From: JAFGHJ01 sp964606065
GTDB lineage: Bacteria > Hydrothermota > UBA3072
Direction: 5' to 3'
Assembly: GCA_964606065.1 (NCBI GenBank)
Contig: CAZSEX010000031.1
Span: forward strand, 1-22,265
Length of the DNA stretch: 22,265 bases
In this document: positions 8,201-14,535 of the stretch, in pieces
Layout of the letters: every line of letters begins with the position of its first letter
How positions within the stretch are numbered: position 1 is the first letter of the stretch
The notes under the pieces: model-generated
Databases searched by the model: none
Seen by the model: only the letters and a program-made list of their open reading frames with translations
Told to the model about the DNA's origin: nothing
Made by a program: the position numbers and the translations under genes

Positions 8201-9336
8201 GTTGCGGAAAGCCCGGATGAACTTCCGTGATACACATAAGCTCTTCCTTCATCTGTCTGTCCGTTGTCATAATAATCAGCCCCCACAATCACGTCCGAAT
8301 ATCCGTCTCCGCTTACATCCCCCGCTGTGGAGACGGAATATCCGAAATAGGCACTAGCCTGATTGGATTCAGCTGACCAGGCGGGAGATGCGGAGAGCCC
8401 GGAGGAACTTCCGTGATATACAAATGCCACTCCCTCATCCGTTTGTCCGTTATCGTAATATCGGGCACCCACAATCACATCCGAATATCCATCACCGTTT
8501 ACGTCTCCCGCTGTGGAGACCGAGTAACCAAAATATGCGCTATCCTGATTGGATTCAACCGACCAATCGGCAGAGCCGCTGAGACCTCTAATTTTAGCTG
8601 TAGGATTTGTACTCGAGTCTTCGATAATTGAGCTTTTTGAAGTAATACTGGTAATTGTTTTTATTGGATAAGCAATATTGATTTCATCAAGCGAAATGCT
8701 TAATTTACTTTCATCTCCCGATAAAGAATAATGTAATTCCTTACCGTCCGCATCTTCAACTTTGTTAATCTTAAATATAATCTCATCTTCGTTACTGCTC
8801 AGTAAAAATCTATTATTCTCCTGAGAAATATCGAGATTTTGCGTTTCAATGTCGAAATCTATTCCTTCTGTTTCGCTCTTTTCTGCTACAATAATATTCT
8901 GCTCGATTCCGCTTTCTGAATTTGAATAAATTATTTCTATACCGTCGCTTTCGCATTTAATATTATCTCCGTCAAGCCTAACTTCTAAACCGCCTGAATT
9001 ACTTTTATGGTTATCGTTAACAGTAATCGATTTTATTTTCAAATTCCAGTTTTCATCACTCGTAATCACTCTCGGAATAAGTTCCATACCGTTTTCATTG
9101 AAATACGCGCGAAGATTGTTTTTTCGGTTCGCGAAATGATATTTTGGAGCGTCGAATAAGTTACTCTTATAATCGGATTTCTGTAATGATGGTTTGTATT
9201 CTTCTTTCTGTATATGCTCGATTGCCTCTTTTAACCATGAGTCGGAGATAACAGGACTGGTTTCCTCATTTGCTAAACCATGAGCCGGGGCAAGAAAAAA
9301 AACGATTATACTAATTAATAAGAAAATACTCTTCAT
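5296..9336 (-). CDS. Large secreted FG-GAP repeat protein with C-terminal sorting-type domain
   Basis: This 1346-residue protein starts with a signal peptide (FLLISIIVFFLAPAHGLA). Residues about 25-250 form an N-terminal domain often seen before bacterial FG-GAP repeats. Residues about 252-1120 hold 14 tandem repeats of about 62 residues, each with GDVNGDGYSDVIVGA, a DxNxDGxxD calcium-loop motif as in integrin beta-propellers. A fibronectin-III-like region (about 1140-1240) with the family-typical YHWRVR segment follows. The last 85 residues (VFPVISTDVFSINF to LVRKVVLLR) resemble the type IX/Por secretion C-terminal sorting domain. It is likely exported and surface-bound or released, folding into one or two calcium-binding propellers. 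Its partner or substrate is unknown. RBS AAGGGGG precedes the ATG. Confidence 0.88.
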   Translation of the reverse strand: MKSIFLLISIIVFFLAPAHGLANEETSPVISDSWLKEAIEHIQKEEYKPSLQKSDYKSNLFDAPKYHFANRKNNLRAYFNENGMELIPRVITSDENWNLKIKSITVNDNHKSNSGGLEVRLDGDNIKCESDGIEIIYSNSESGIEQNIIVAEKSETEGIDFDIETQNLDISQENNRFLLSSNEDEIIFKINKVEDADGKELHYSLSGDESKLSISLDEINIAYPIKTITSITSKSSIIEDSSTNPTAKIRGLSGSADWSVESNQDSAYFGYSVSTAGDVNGDGYSDVIVGARYYDNGQTDEGVAFVYHGSSSGLSASPAWSAESNQASAYFGYSVSTAGDVSGDGYSDVIVGADYYDNGQTDEGRAYVYHGSSSGLSATANWTAESDHSSAYFGNSVSTAGDVNGDGYSDVIVGAYGYDHGEGEEGMAFVYHGSSFGLSSSADWSAESNISMACFGNSVSTAGDVNGDGYSDVIVGAYWYTNGENREGRAYVYHGSSSGLSGTAAWTVESNDNLGQLGCSVSSAGDVNGDGYSDVIVGAYWYGGTSTGMAFVYHGSSSGLSVTEDWSVETEHSGIHFANSVSSAGDVNGDGYSDVIVGACENYNGEYEEGMAFVYHGSSSGLSSTADWTAESNQEYANFGSSVSSAGDVNGDGYSDVIVGASYYNNGHVAEGGAFVYHGSSYGLSAVSSWSAGSSQEQAYFGNSVSSAGDVNGDGYSDVIVGAPKYDAGLQMDNGGAFVYRGSSSSLSETPNWTDEPDQSDANFGYSVSSAGDVNGDGYSDVIVGAPYYDDGETDEGMVFVYHGSFSGLSASADWSAESDQEYALFGNSISSAGDVNGDGYSDVIVGAYSYDDAGSNEGAAFAYHGSPSGLSSTPDWSAKSGQASAYFGVSVSSAGDVNGDGYSDVIVGAYKYDNEETNEGVAFVYHGSSSGLSTDADWQGESDQASTYFGCTVSSAGDVNGDGYSDVIVGAYGYNNVELYEGGVFVYHGSSSGLSETVDWSAEGDQEYAYFGVSVSTAGDVNGDGYSDVIVGAYRYTNGENNEGRAFVYHGSSSGLSASASWTAESNQEEANFGISVSTAGDVNGDGYSDVIVGAYAYDDIGTNEGTAFVYHGNGSGLSLIPTQSTTDGSRPVQLGNATGSEGVKLNILGRTPGGRGKVKLQWEVKELGQLFDGTSISESGSWYNTGISGTKISEDVIGLNYATAYHWRVRLKYDPATYNDAIHSRWLSIGPNGWNETDFITTDVSGIEDNTGSGSDIKLSVFPVISTDVFSINFYISEGESKEDMNLKVYNKAGIMVKSLFTGKKPAGIHSIKLNGDKLPSDIYFISLRKGKSENLVRKVVLLR
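5990..8590 (-). repeat. Fourteen tandem ~186-nt coding repeats
   Basis: Within the FG-GAP gene a unit of about 186 nt is repeated 14 times. The core encoding GDVNGDGYSDVIVGA is nearly identical between copies, while about 20 residues between cores vary. Reading the protein N to C, units 1-4 and 13-14 start S-T-A-GDV, and units 5-12 start S-S-A-GDV. This marks two subfamilies and suggests block duplication. Unit 2 alone has GDVSGDG. Bounds are approximate. Confidence 0.9.
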
Positions 9337-9358
9337 AAAATACCCCCTTTTGAAAATA

Positions 9359-9386
9359 ATTATACGGATTTGAAAAAATCTGTCAA
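9359..9386 (-). promoter_or_regulatory. Consensus sigma-70 promoter of the FG-GAP gene
   Basis: On the minus strand TTGACA (9381-9386) and TATAAT (9359-9364) are both perfect, with a 16-nt spacer. The predicted start leaves a leader of roughly 15 nt, just enough for the GGGGG ribosome site before the ATG at 9336. Confidence 0.85.
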
Positions 9387-9395
9387 CCTATTTTT

Positions 9396-9515
9396 TTACC
9401 ACAGAGGGCACAGGGAAAAACAACAAATAACACCCCAATACAGTCATATTTCCCTACGGGGCAGGCACAATGAAATAGAGATTCTCGCATGGTATTCTAC
9501 TATTCCACAGGGCAC
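9396..9515. repeat. Intergenic repeat cluster upstream of the FG-GAP promoter
   Basis: The cluster begins with ACCACAGAGGGCACAGGG. The segment 9438-9465 is an inverted match of 27 in 28 nt to 12756-12783. The segment 9500-9514 equals 5212-5226. CAATGAAATAGAG and CTATTCCACAGGGCA can pair imperfectly. No gene is seen in 9337-9563 apart from the promoter and these pieces. Confidence 0.65.
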
Positions 9516-9563
9516 TAATAATTTCAGGATGATTTAAACGAAGAATCAAAAACTAACTAATGT

Positions 9564-11876
9564 CTACTTCTTAACCTCCACAGTGCTGTAATAAATTTCC
9601 GATCCGTCGATTTCTCTTATTTCTCCCTCAATAATAAAAGAATCGTCGAGTCGTATATCTTCGGAAGAATTCCCTATCATGATTTTAATTTCGCCGGGTT
9701 CGACAATTTTATTCATTTCTTTGTTATAGAAAGCAAGAAGATTTACGGGCATTTTTATATTAATTTTTGCCTGTTCGCCATTTTTCAGATATACTCTTTT
9801 AAACCCCACCAATTTTTTCACCGGCGGAGACACACTTGCTACAACATCTCTAACATACAATTGAATAACTTCGCTACCGAAAACTTTACCTGTATTTTTT
9901 AAAGAAAAACTCAGCTCTAAAGAATCATCTGCTTTCACTTTTTTATTTCTAATTTTTAATTTTGAGTATTTGAATTCCGTATAGCTTAAACCATGCCCGA
10001 ACGGGTATAAAGGCGTAATTGGTACATCTATATACCGGCTGGAATACAGGTTTTCTTCAGAAGATGGTCTGCCTGTATTCCTGTGATGATAAAAACAGGG
10101 AATTTGTCCCACGCTCCGCGGTACGGTTACGGCAAGTTTTCCTCCGGGGTTATAATCCCCGAACAAAACGTCGGCGACAGCGTTTCCCGATTGAATACCC
10201 AAAAACCAGGGTTCAATAATCGCGGGAACATTTTCAGCTATCCAAGGAATAGTAAGAGGTCTACCATTCATAAGTACAACCACAACATCGGCACCTGTCT
10301 CAACGATACTTTTCGCAAGTTTTTCCTGAACACCGGGAAGACCGATTTCAGAGCGGCTTCTCGCCTCTCCGCTCATATCGGCGGATTCTCCCAGAACAAG
10401 AATAACAACATCCGCCTCTTTAACCATAGAAATGGCTTCATTGAAACCACGTTCGTCATCCCCATTTACCTCACAACCTTTCGAATAAATAACCTGAGTA
10501 CCTTTAGACACAGCATCTTTTATACCATCCAATACAGTTACGACATCTTTTTCTTCGCCGGTAGCTTTCCATGAACCGAGAGGTGATAATTTATCATCGG
10601 CAAGAGGACCAATTACCGCAATTTTCTCAAAATCCTTTTTTAGAGGGAGGATTCTATTTTCATTTTTCAATAAAACAATCGATTTGCACGCCATTTCTTT
10701 CGAGAATTTTACATATTCTTCCTTCAGAATTTCTTCTTTTTCAATCTCAACCTTACAATACTTAAACGGGTCATCGAATAGACCGAGTTTATATTTAGTC
10801 TCGAGTATTCTCCTGACAGCTTTATTCACCAAATCCTCTGATATTTCGTCTTTCCTTACGGCTTCTAAAATATCATTTCCGAAAATACCGCTCGTCATAT
10901 CCATATCTACTCCGGCAGCGAGAGCTTTTTTACCCGCATCCGACCTGTCTTTTGCCACACCATGATTAATAAGCTCTCCGATCGAATTCCAATCACTTAA
11001 GACAAAACCATCGAATACCCATTTTTCTCTGAGTAAATCGGTTAAAAGCTCTTTATTCGCGGACATGGGCTCACCATTAATATCATTAAAACCGCACATA
11101 ATCGAACCGGCGCCCGCTCTTACTGCGGCATGAAAAGGAGGCAAATAAATTTCTTTAAGTGTTCGCGGAGAAACTTCAGCGCTGTTGTAATCACGCCCTC
11201 CCTGAGCCGCGCCATAGGCGACAAAATGCTTGGGACAGGCAAGAAGAGTATTCTCAAAACTCAAATCATCACCCTGATAACCCTCGATTTGAGCTTTTGC
11301 CATAACCGCACCCAGATATGGATCTTCTCCGGCTCCCTCGACTATTCTCCCCCATCTCGGGTCGAGAGCAACATCGACCATGGGAGCAAAGGTCCAATGT
11401 ATTCCGGACGCGGCAGCTTCAACTGCCGCAATTCTTGCGGTCCGTTCAACCGCTTCCGGCTCAAAACTACATGCAGAAGCGAGCGGAACCGGAAAAATAG
11501 TTTTAAATCCGTGAACAACATCCAGTCCAAAAAGCAAAGGTATTCCGAGACGCGATTCCTCTACGGCTATTTTTTGTAAATCGCCGAGAAAATCGGCACC
11601 GACTACATTCAAAAAAGATCCGACTTTACCCTTCCTGATAAAATCTTTCTTTTCATCATCTATTTCTGAATTAAACCCCATACTGCCACCGCCCGCATAT
11701 TGAGCCAACTGACCTAACTTCTCTTCCAGAGTCATTTTCTCCATCAATGAATCTATAAACTCATCCATCGGGGGTTCAAGCAAACTTAACTCCTCTTTTA
11801 ATTTCGACCGCACCATCACAGGTAAAAACAAAATCAAGATAAGAAAAAATTTGTTCAAAATACCCGAGCCTTTCAT
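9564..11876 (-). CDS. bglX: Secreted glycoside hydrolase family 3 enzyme (BglX-type beta-glucosidase)
   Basis: This 770-residue enzyme should release terminal beta-linked sugars, probably glucose or xylose, from oligosaccharides. A signal peptide (FFLILILFLPVMVRS) directs export, likely to the periplasm. The N-terminal TIM barrel carries GIPLLFGLDVVHGF, PMVDVALDPRWGRIVEGAGEDP and KHFVAYGAAQGGRDYN. The catalytic nucleophile is D295 in GFVLSDWNSI. The alpha/beta sandwich domain contains ESADMSGEARSRSEIGLPG, and a C-terminal fibronectin-III-like domain follows (SYTEFKYSKL, then FGSEVIQLYV). Size and domain order match E. coli BglX (about 765 residues). RBS AAGGAGG precedes the ATG. No clear promoter is seen. 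The exact substrate cannot be read from the sequence. Confidence 0.92.
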   Translation of the reverse strand: MKGSGILNKFFLILILFLPVMVRSKLKEELSLLEPPMDEFIDSLMEKMTLEEKLGQLAQYAGGGSMGFNSEIDDEKKDFIRKGKVGSFLNVVGADFLGDLQKIAVEESRLGIPLLFGLDVVHGFKTIFPVPLASACSFEPEAVERTARIAAVEAAASGIHWTFAPMVDVALDPRWGRIVEGAGEDPYLGAVMAKAQIEGYQGDDLSFENTLLACPKHFVAYGAAQGGRDYNSAEVSPRTLKEIYLPPFHAAVRAGAGSIMCGFNDINGEPMSANKELLTDLLREKWVFDGFVLSDWNSIGELINHGVAKDRSDAGKKALAAGVDMDMTSGIFGNDILEAVRKDEISEDLVNKAVRRILETKYKLGLFDDPFKYCKVEIEKEEILKEEYVKFSKEMACKSIVLLKNENRILPLKKDFEKIAVIGPLADDKLSPLGSWKATGEEKDVVTVLDGIKDAVSKGTQVIYSKGCEVNGDDERGFNEAISMVKEADVVILVLGESADMSGEARSRSEIGLPGVQEKLAKSIVETGADVVVVLMNGRPLTIPWIAENVPAIIEPWFLGIQSGNAVADVLFGDYNPGGKLAVTVPRSVGQIPCFYHHRNTGRPSSEENLYSSRYIDVPITPLYPFGHGLSYTEFKYSKLKIRNKKVKADDSLELSFSLKNTGKVFGSEVIQLYVRDVVASVSPPVKKLVGFKRVYLKNGEQAKINIKMPVNLLAFYNKEMNKIVEPGEIKIMIGNSSEDIRLDDSFIIEGEIREIDGSEIYYSTVEVKK

Positions 11877-12086
11877 TTCTCAGCCCTCCTTTTGGTAAAA
11901 AATCAATTTTGTTCAACTCAAGGAATAAAAAAGTGAACTCTGTTTTCATATCAATGGATCCCGCAGAGAAACGAAAAAAACGCACTGAGCAGAGATTTTT
12001 CGTCGTTTATATTCAATTATTCAACCGATCCGAAGAAATTACTGTTACCAATCAACCAATCGACTAATTAACCAATACACCGAAGC

Positions 12087-12470
12087 TTACAGCTTTAACT
12101 CCTCCTCACTAACCCACAAACCGTGAACATTGCAGTACGAAAAAGCGTAAATGGTCCCAGACTTTTCGGTCTTAAAAGTCATCGTAGCATCAGGTTCGGT
12201 ATAAACCGTGCTCGTATCGGGACCTTCAACCGAAGCGCCATGCGCGGCAAAATCAGCCTTTCCTACCAGATACGGAAATTTACCTCCCTCAGGCTTGAAA
12301 TAAACTTCGATCCATACGATATGATGTTCGGTTTTATTGGGATGAGCGATTTCCTTCCCCACAGAAACTCTTACCTTGACCTTCTCGCCTTTTTCCAATA
12401 CTTCTATTACAGGAACATGCTTTTCAGACTTCCAGTCAGCTCTCTGTAACAATTCATTAAATTTCTCCAT
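12087..12470 (-). CDS. sor: Superoxide reductase, single-iron (neelaredoxin/class II desulfoferrodoxin)
   Basis: This 127-residue cytoplasmic enzyme reduces superoxide to hydrogen peroxide without making oxygen, a typical defence of anaerobes. All iron-site residues of the family are visible: E16 and H18 in SEKHVP, H43 and H49 in AHPNKTEH, and C113 and H116 in YCNVHG. The N-terminal rubredoxin-like iron domain of class I enzymes is absent, so this is the 1-Fe form. RBS GGAGG lies 5 nt upstream of the ATG. It is preceded by its own promoter and a PerR-like palindrome. A damaged second copy with 44 of 56 identical C-terminal residues lies at 20521-20766. Confidence 0.95.
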   Translation of the reverse strand: MEKFNELLQRADWKSEKHVPVIEVLEKGEKVKVRVSVGKEIAHPNKTEHHIVWIEVYFKPEGGKFPYLVGKADFAAHGASVEGPDTSTVYTEPDATMTFKTEKSGTIYAFSYCNVHGLWVSEEELKL

Positions 12471-12503
12471 ACTTACCTCCTTTTCCTCTCTTTACTTACA
12501 ACT

Positions 12504-12518
12504 TTGTAATAATTACAA
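12504..12518 (-). promoter_or_regulatory. PerR-like operator of the superoxide reductase gene
   Basis: TTGTAATAATTACAA is a perfect 7-1-7 inverted repeat. It matches the PerR box consensus TTATAATnATTATAA except for one symmetric base pair per half. It lies downstream of the -10 box in the leader, where a bound repressor would block transcription. Peroxide- or iron-responsive control by a Fur-family protein is the likely reading. No such regulator is encoded in the window. Confidence 0.7.
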
Positions 12519-12538
12519 ATATAAACACGTTCCAAATT

Positions 12539-12566
12539 ATAATAAGAGGATTTTGTCCTTTGTCAA
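12539..12566 (-). promoter_or_regulatory. Promoter of the superoxide reductase gene
   Basis: On the minus strand TTGACA (12561-12566) is followed after 16 nt by TATTAT (12539-12544). An overlapping TATAAT (12536-12541) would need a 19-nt spacer. The promoter was evidently copied with the gene, because the same arrangement stands before the relic at 20452. Confidence 0.7.
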
Positions 12567-12666
12567 GGCGCTTTTTTTATCTGATATAAAAAAGCAACCA
12601 CAAGATCACACGGATTATCACGAAATTTCCTACATGCTTTTAAACGGGCAACTTTTACTCGAAAAA

Positions 12667-12901
12667 AATTAACCGCAAAACTCTCAAAGAGCAAAAAGAT
12701 TCAGTGGAACAAAAGGCGTTGCCTGATGAAACACTATTCCATTGGGCCTGCCCTACCTGCCCCGTAGGGAAGTATGACTGTATCGGGATAGAGAGGAACG
12801 AGCGTTTAGTGTGTAATCTGCGGTCAAATTTGGGGTTGTGTTGTTGGGCTTTGTGTCTTTTGTGTCCCTGTGTGAGAATTCTCTGGTAGGAGGGTCGGGC
12901 T
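12667..12901. repeat. Compound intergenic repeat region including copy C
   Basis: The segment runs from AACCGCAAAAC near 12670 to TGCGGTCAAAT near 12822, an inverted-terminus-like pair. Inside it 12756-12783 is the inverted partner of 9438-9465, and CCCTAC/GTAGGG (12751-12756 with 12764-12769) forms a small hairpin. After it, 12867-12901 (GTGTGAGAAT, then TGGT, then GGGTCGGGCT) is copy C of the repeat at 155-191. I see no protein-coding gene in 12567-12947. Confidence 0.6.
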
Positions 12902-12907
12902 ATCATC

Positions 12908-12935
12908 TTGACATATATAACCAGTTTAATAAGAT
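12908..12935 (+). promoter_or_regulatory. Promoter of the DNA glycosylase gene, giving a nearly leaderless mRNA
   Basis: TTGACA (12908-12913), a 16-nt spacer and TAAGAT (12930-12935). The ATG follows 12 nt after the -10 box, so only about 5 nt of leader are expected, and no Shine-Dalgarno sequence is visible. Confidence 0.7.
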
Positions 12936-12947
12936 TAATCAGTTAAA

Positions 12948-13601
12948 ATGAAACCGAATAAAAACACCATTAAAAAAATAGAAAAAGTTTATTTACAATT
13001 CAAAGAAGAAATTGGATACCGCCTTAATGAATTCAAAAAAATCGGCAAAAGCGCCACCCCGGAAGAATTATTTATCGAATTAGCTTTCTGCGTCCTAACA
13101 CCCCAATCGAAAGCAAAATTCTGCTGGGAAGCGATTCTATCTATGCAAAGAAAGAATATACTGCTCAAAGGAACAAAAAAAGAAATAAATAAAGAGCTAC
13201 AGAAGGTCAGGTTTAAAAATAGAAAAGCGGAATATCTATACCAGGCACGATGCGACTTTTTTAAAAAAGAAAATTCAATTTACGAAAATATTAAAAAAAT
13301 TAAATCCCCTTTGAAATTAAGAGAATATCTTGTAAGAAATGTCAAGGGTATAGGTTACAAAGAAGCGAGCCATTTCCTCCGAAACATCGGACTTGGTTCG
13401 GATATTGCCATACTCGATAGACATATCATAAGGAATCTAATTGAACTCGGAGTTTTAAAAGAATATCCCGGAAATCTATCCCCAAAAAAATATGAGGAGA
13501 TAGAAGAGAAAATGAAAAGATTATCAAAAGATTTGGATATACCACAGGATACTCTCGATCTTGTTTTCTGGGCAAAAGAAACAGGAAAGGTATTCAAGTA
13601 A
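12948..13601 (+). CDS. ogg: N-glycosylase/DNA lyase of the Ogg2 type (8-oxoguanine repair)
   Basis: This 217-residue enzyme removes 8-oxoguanine from DNA and cuts the strand at the abasic site. It has the helix-hairpin-helix GPD signature near the C-terminal half: NVKGIGYKEASHFLRNIG with catalytic Lys K138, and DIAILDRHI with catalytic Asp D157. The family hallmark TPQSKAKFCW occurs at residues 51-60. The chain ends in GKVFK with a terminal lysine, as in archaeal Ogg2, where that residue has been linked to base recognition. The length matches Ogg2 (about 207 residues) rather than eukaryotic OGG1. It sits next to other oxidative-stress genes but has its own promoter. Confidence 0.92.
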   Translation: MKPNKNTIKKIEKVYLQFKEEIGYRLNEFKKIGKSATPEELFIELAFCVLTPQSKAKFCWEAILSMQRKNILLKGTKKEINKELQKVRFKNRKAEYLYQARCDFFKKENSIYENIKKIKSPLKLREYLVRNVKGIGYKEASHFLRNIGLGSDIAILDRHIIRNLIELGVLKEYPGNLSPKKYEEIEEKMKRLSKDLDIPQDTLDLVFWAKETGKVFK

Positions 13602-13624
13602 ACCCCAATTTAACAAAAAACTGC

Positions 13625-13653
13625 TTGACAAAGAAGCGGCATCCACATAATTT
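13625..13653 (+). promoter_or_regulatory. Promoter of the small-protein/nucleotidyltransferase cassette
   Basis: TTGACA (13625-13630), a 17-nt spacer and TAATTT (13648-13653). The ATG at 13663 begins 9 nt after the -10 box. The transcript is therefore expected to start near or at the start codon, and no ribosome site is seen. Confidence 0.6.
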
Positions 13654-13662
13654 GAATAGAAT

Positions 13663-13920
13663 ATGAAACCACAATCCCGGGATACAAAAATTAAAACGGA
13701 AGAGATACTTATTTTTCTGCTTAAAAAACAAAGCCGGGCGGAAAAATTTTCGCGGGTTCGTTCACTGACAGAAACAGCAATAAATCTATCTAAGCGCGCG
13801 ATTAAAAGATCCAATAAAAGCTTAAACGAAGAACAAGTAAATTTACTTTTTATAGAATATAATTACGGTAAAGATTTAGCCACTAAATTTCGAAAGTCTT
13901 TAAGTAAAATACGAAAATGA
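13663..13920 (+). CDS. Small helical protein paired with a nucleotidyltransferase, possible antitoxin partner
   Basis: I do not recognise a named family with certainty. The 85 residues are basic and predicted helical, with a central segment LTETAINLSKRAIKRSNKSL and the conserved-looking LNEEQVNLLFIEYNYGKDLATKFRKSL. The stop overlaps the start of the next gene as ATGA, so the two are translated together. Small basic or helical genes commonly precede AbiEii-like nucleotidyltransferase genes in bacteria, and this layout resembles toxin-antitoxin cassettes. That role is inference: the protein has no recognisable DNA-binding motif that I can defend. Confidence 0.75.
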   Translation: MKPQSRDTKIKTEEILIFLLKKQSRAEKFSRVRSLTETAINLSKRAIKRSNKSLNEEQVNLLFIEYNYGKDLATKFRKSLSKIRK

Positions 13921-14510
13921 ATTCGCCCGACATATTGTTAGCATTAAAACCATTAATAGCATCTTTCAACGAACTAAAAATAAAATACTATATAGGCGGT
14001 TCTCTGGCAAGTTCCATTTACGGCATGCCACGTGCTACACTCGACGCGGATATAGTCGCGGATATAAACCTCAATCAAATTAAAACATTAAAAAATAACC
14101 TCGAAAAAAAATATTATATAGACGAAAATATGATCAAGGACGCAATTAAAAATAATTCTTCATTTAGTTTAATACATTTTGAAACCTCTGTTAAAATTGA
14201 CATATTTGTTTATAAAAATAATGCGTATCAAAAAAAGGCAATTGAACGCGGCGTGGAAGACACATTGGTTGAAAACGACCAGAGCAGTAAATTTCGCTTT
14301 GCTTCACCCGAAGATATCATTATAAACAAATTAAACTGGTATCAAATGGGGGGTAAAGTTTCAGAAAGACAATGGCTCGATGTTATCGGTGTAATAAAAA
14401 TTCAGGGAATTTCTCTAGATAAGAAATATCTGAAAAATTGGGCCATAAAACTCGATCTTACCGAATTACTGAAAAAAGCTTTTATTGATGCAGAAATTGC
14501 GCTGGAATAG
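13917..14510 (+). CDS. Nucleotidyltransferase-fold protein (AbiEii/DUF6036-like)
   Basis: This 197-residue protein has the polymerase-beta-type nucleotidyltransferase core. YYIGGSLASSIYG provides the GGS motif (residues 27-29), TLDADIVADI gives the first two metal-binding aspartates D43 and D45, and VKIDIFVY gives the third, D95. The following FASPEDIIINKLNWYQMGG segment, with a later KVSERQWLDVIGVIKI, is typical of the AbiEii-like and DUF6036 groups. All three catalytic acids are present, so it should be active. It may modify RNA or protein by adding nucleotides. It forms a cassette with the overlapping upstream small gene, and whether it acts as a toxin cannot be told from the sequence. Confidence 0.85.
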   Translation: MNSPDILLALKPLIASFNELKIKYYIGGSLASSIYGMPRATLDADIVADINLNQIKTLKNNLEKKYYIDENMIKDAIKNNSSFSLIHFETSVKIDIFVYKNNAYQKKAIERGVEDTLVENDQSSKFRFASPEDIIINKLNWYQMGGKVSERQWLDVIGVIKIQGISLDKKYLKNWAIKLDLTELLKKAFIDAEIALE

Positions 14511-14535
14511 ATTTCATTATTAATAAGGAGGTTGG

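Noticed and set aside
5990..8590. CRISPR or noncoding satellite because of 14 regular ~186-nt units
   Set aside because: The units stay in frame, encode an established calcium-binding FG-GAP motif and lie inside one uninterrupted gene.
6120..8631. Several long plus-strand open frames opposite the FG-GAP gene, rich in Arg, His and Pro
   Set aside because: They are antisense shadows of the repeats: the same low-complexity peptide recurs every unit, no ribosome site precedes them, and the minus-strand frame shows clear protein family conservation.
12655..12906. Short open frames on both strands in the 12.7-12.9 kb gap
   Set aside because: They are made of the dispersed repeat sequence, and no start signals or conserved motifs are present.
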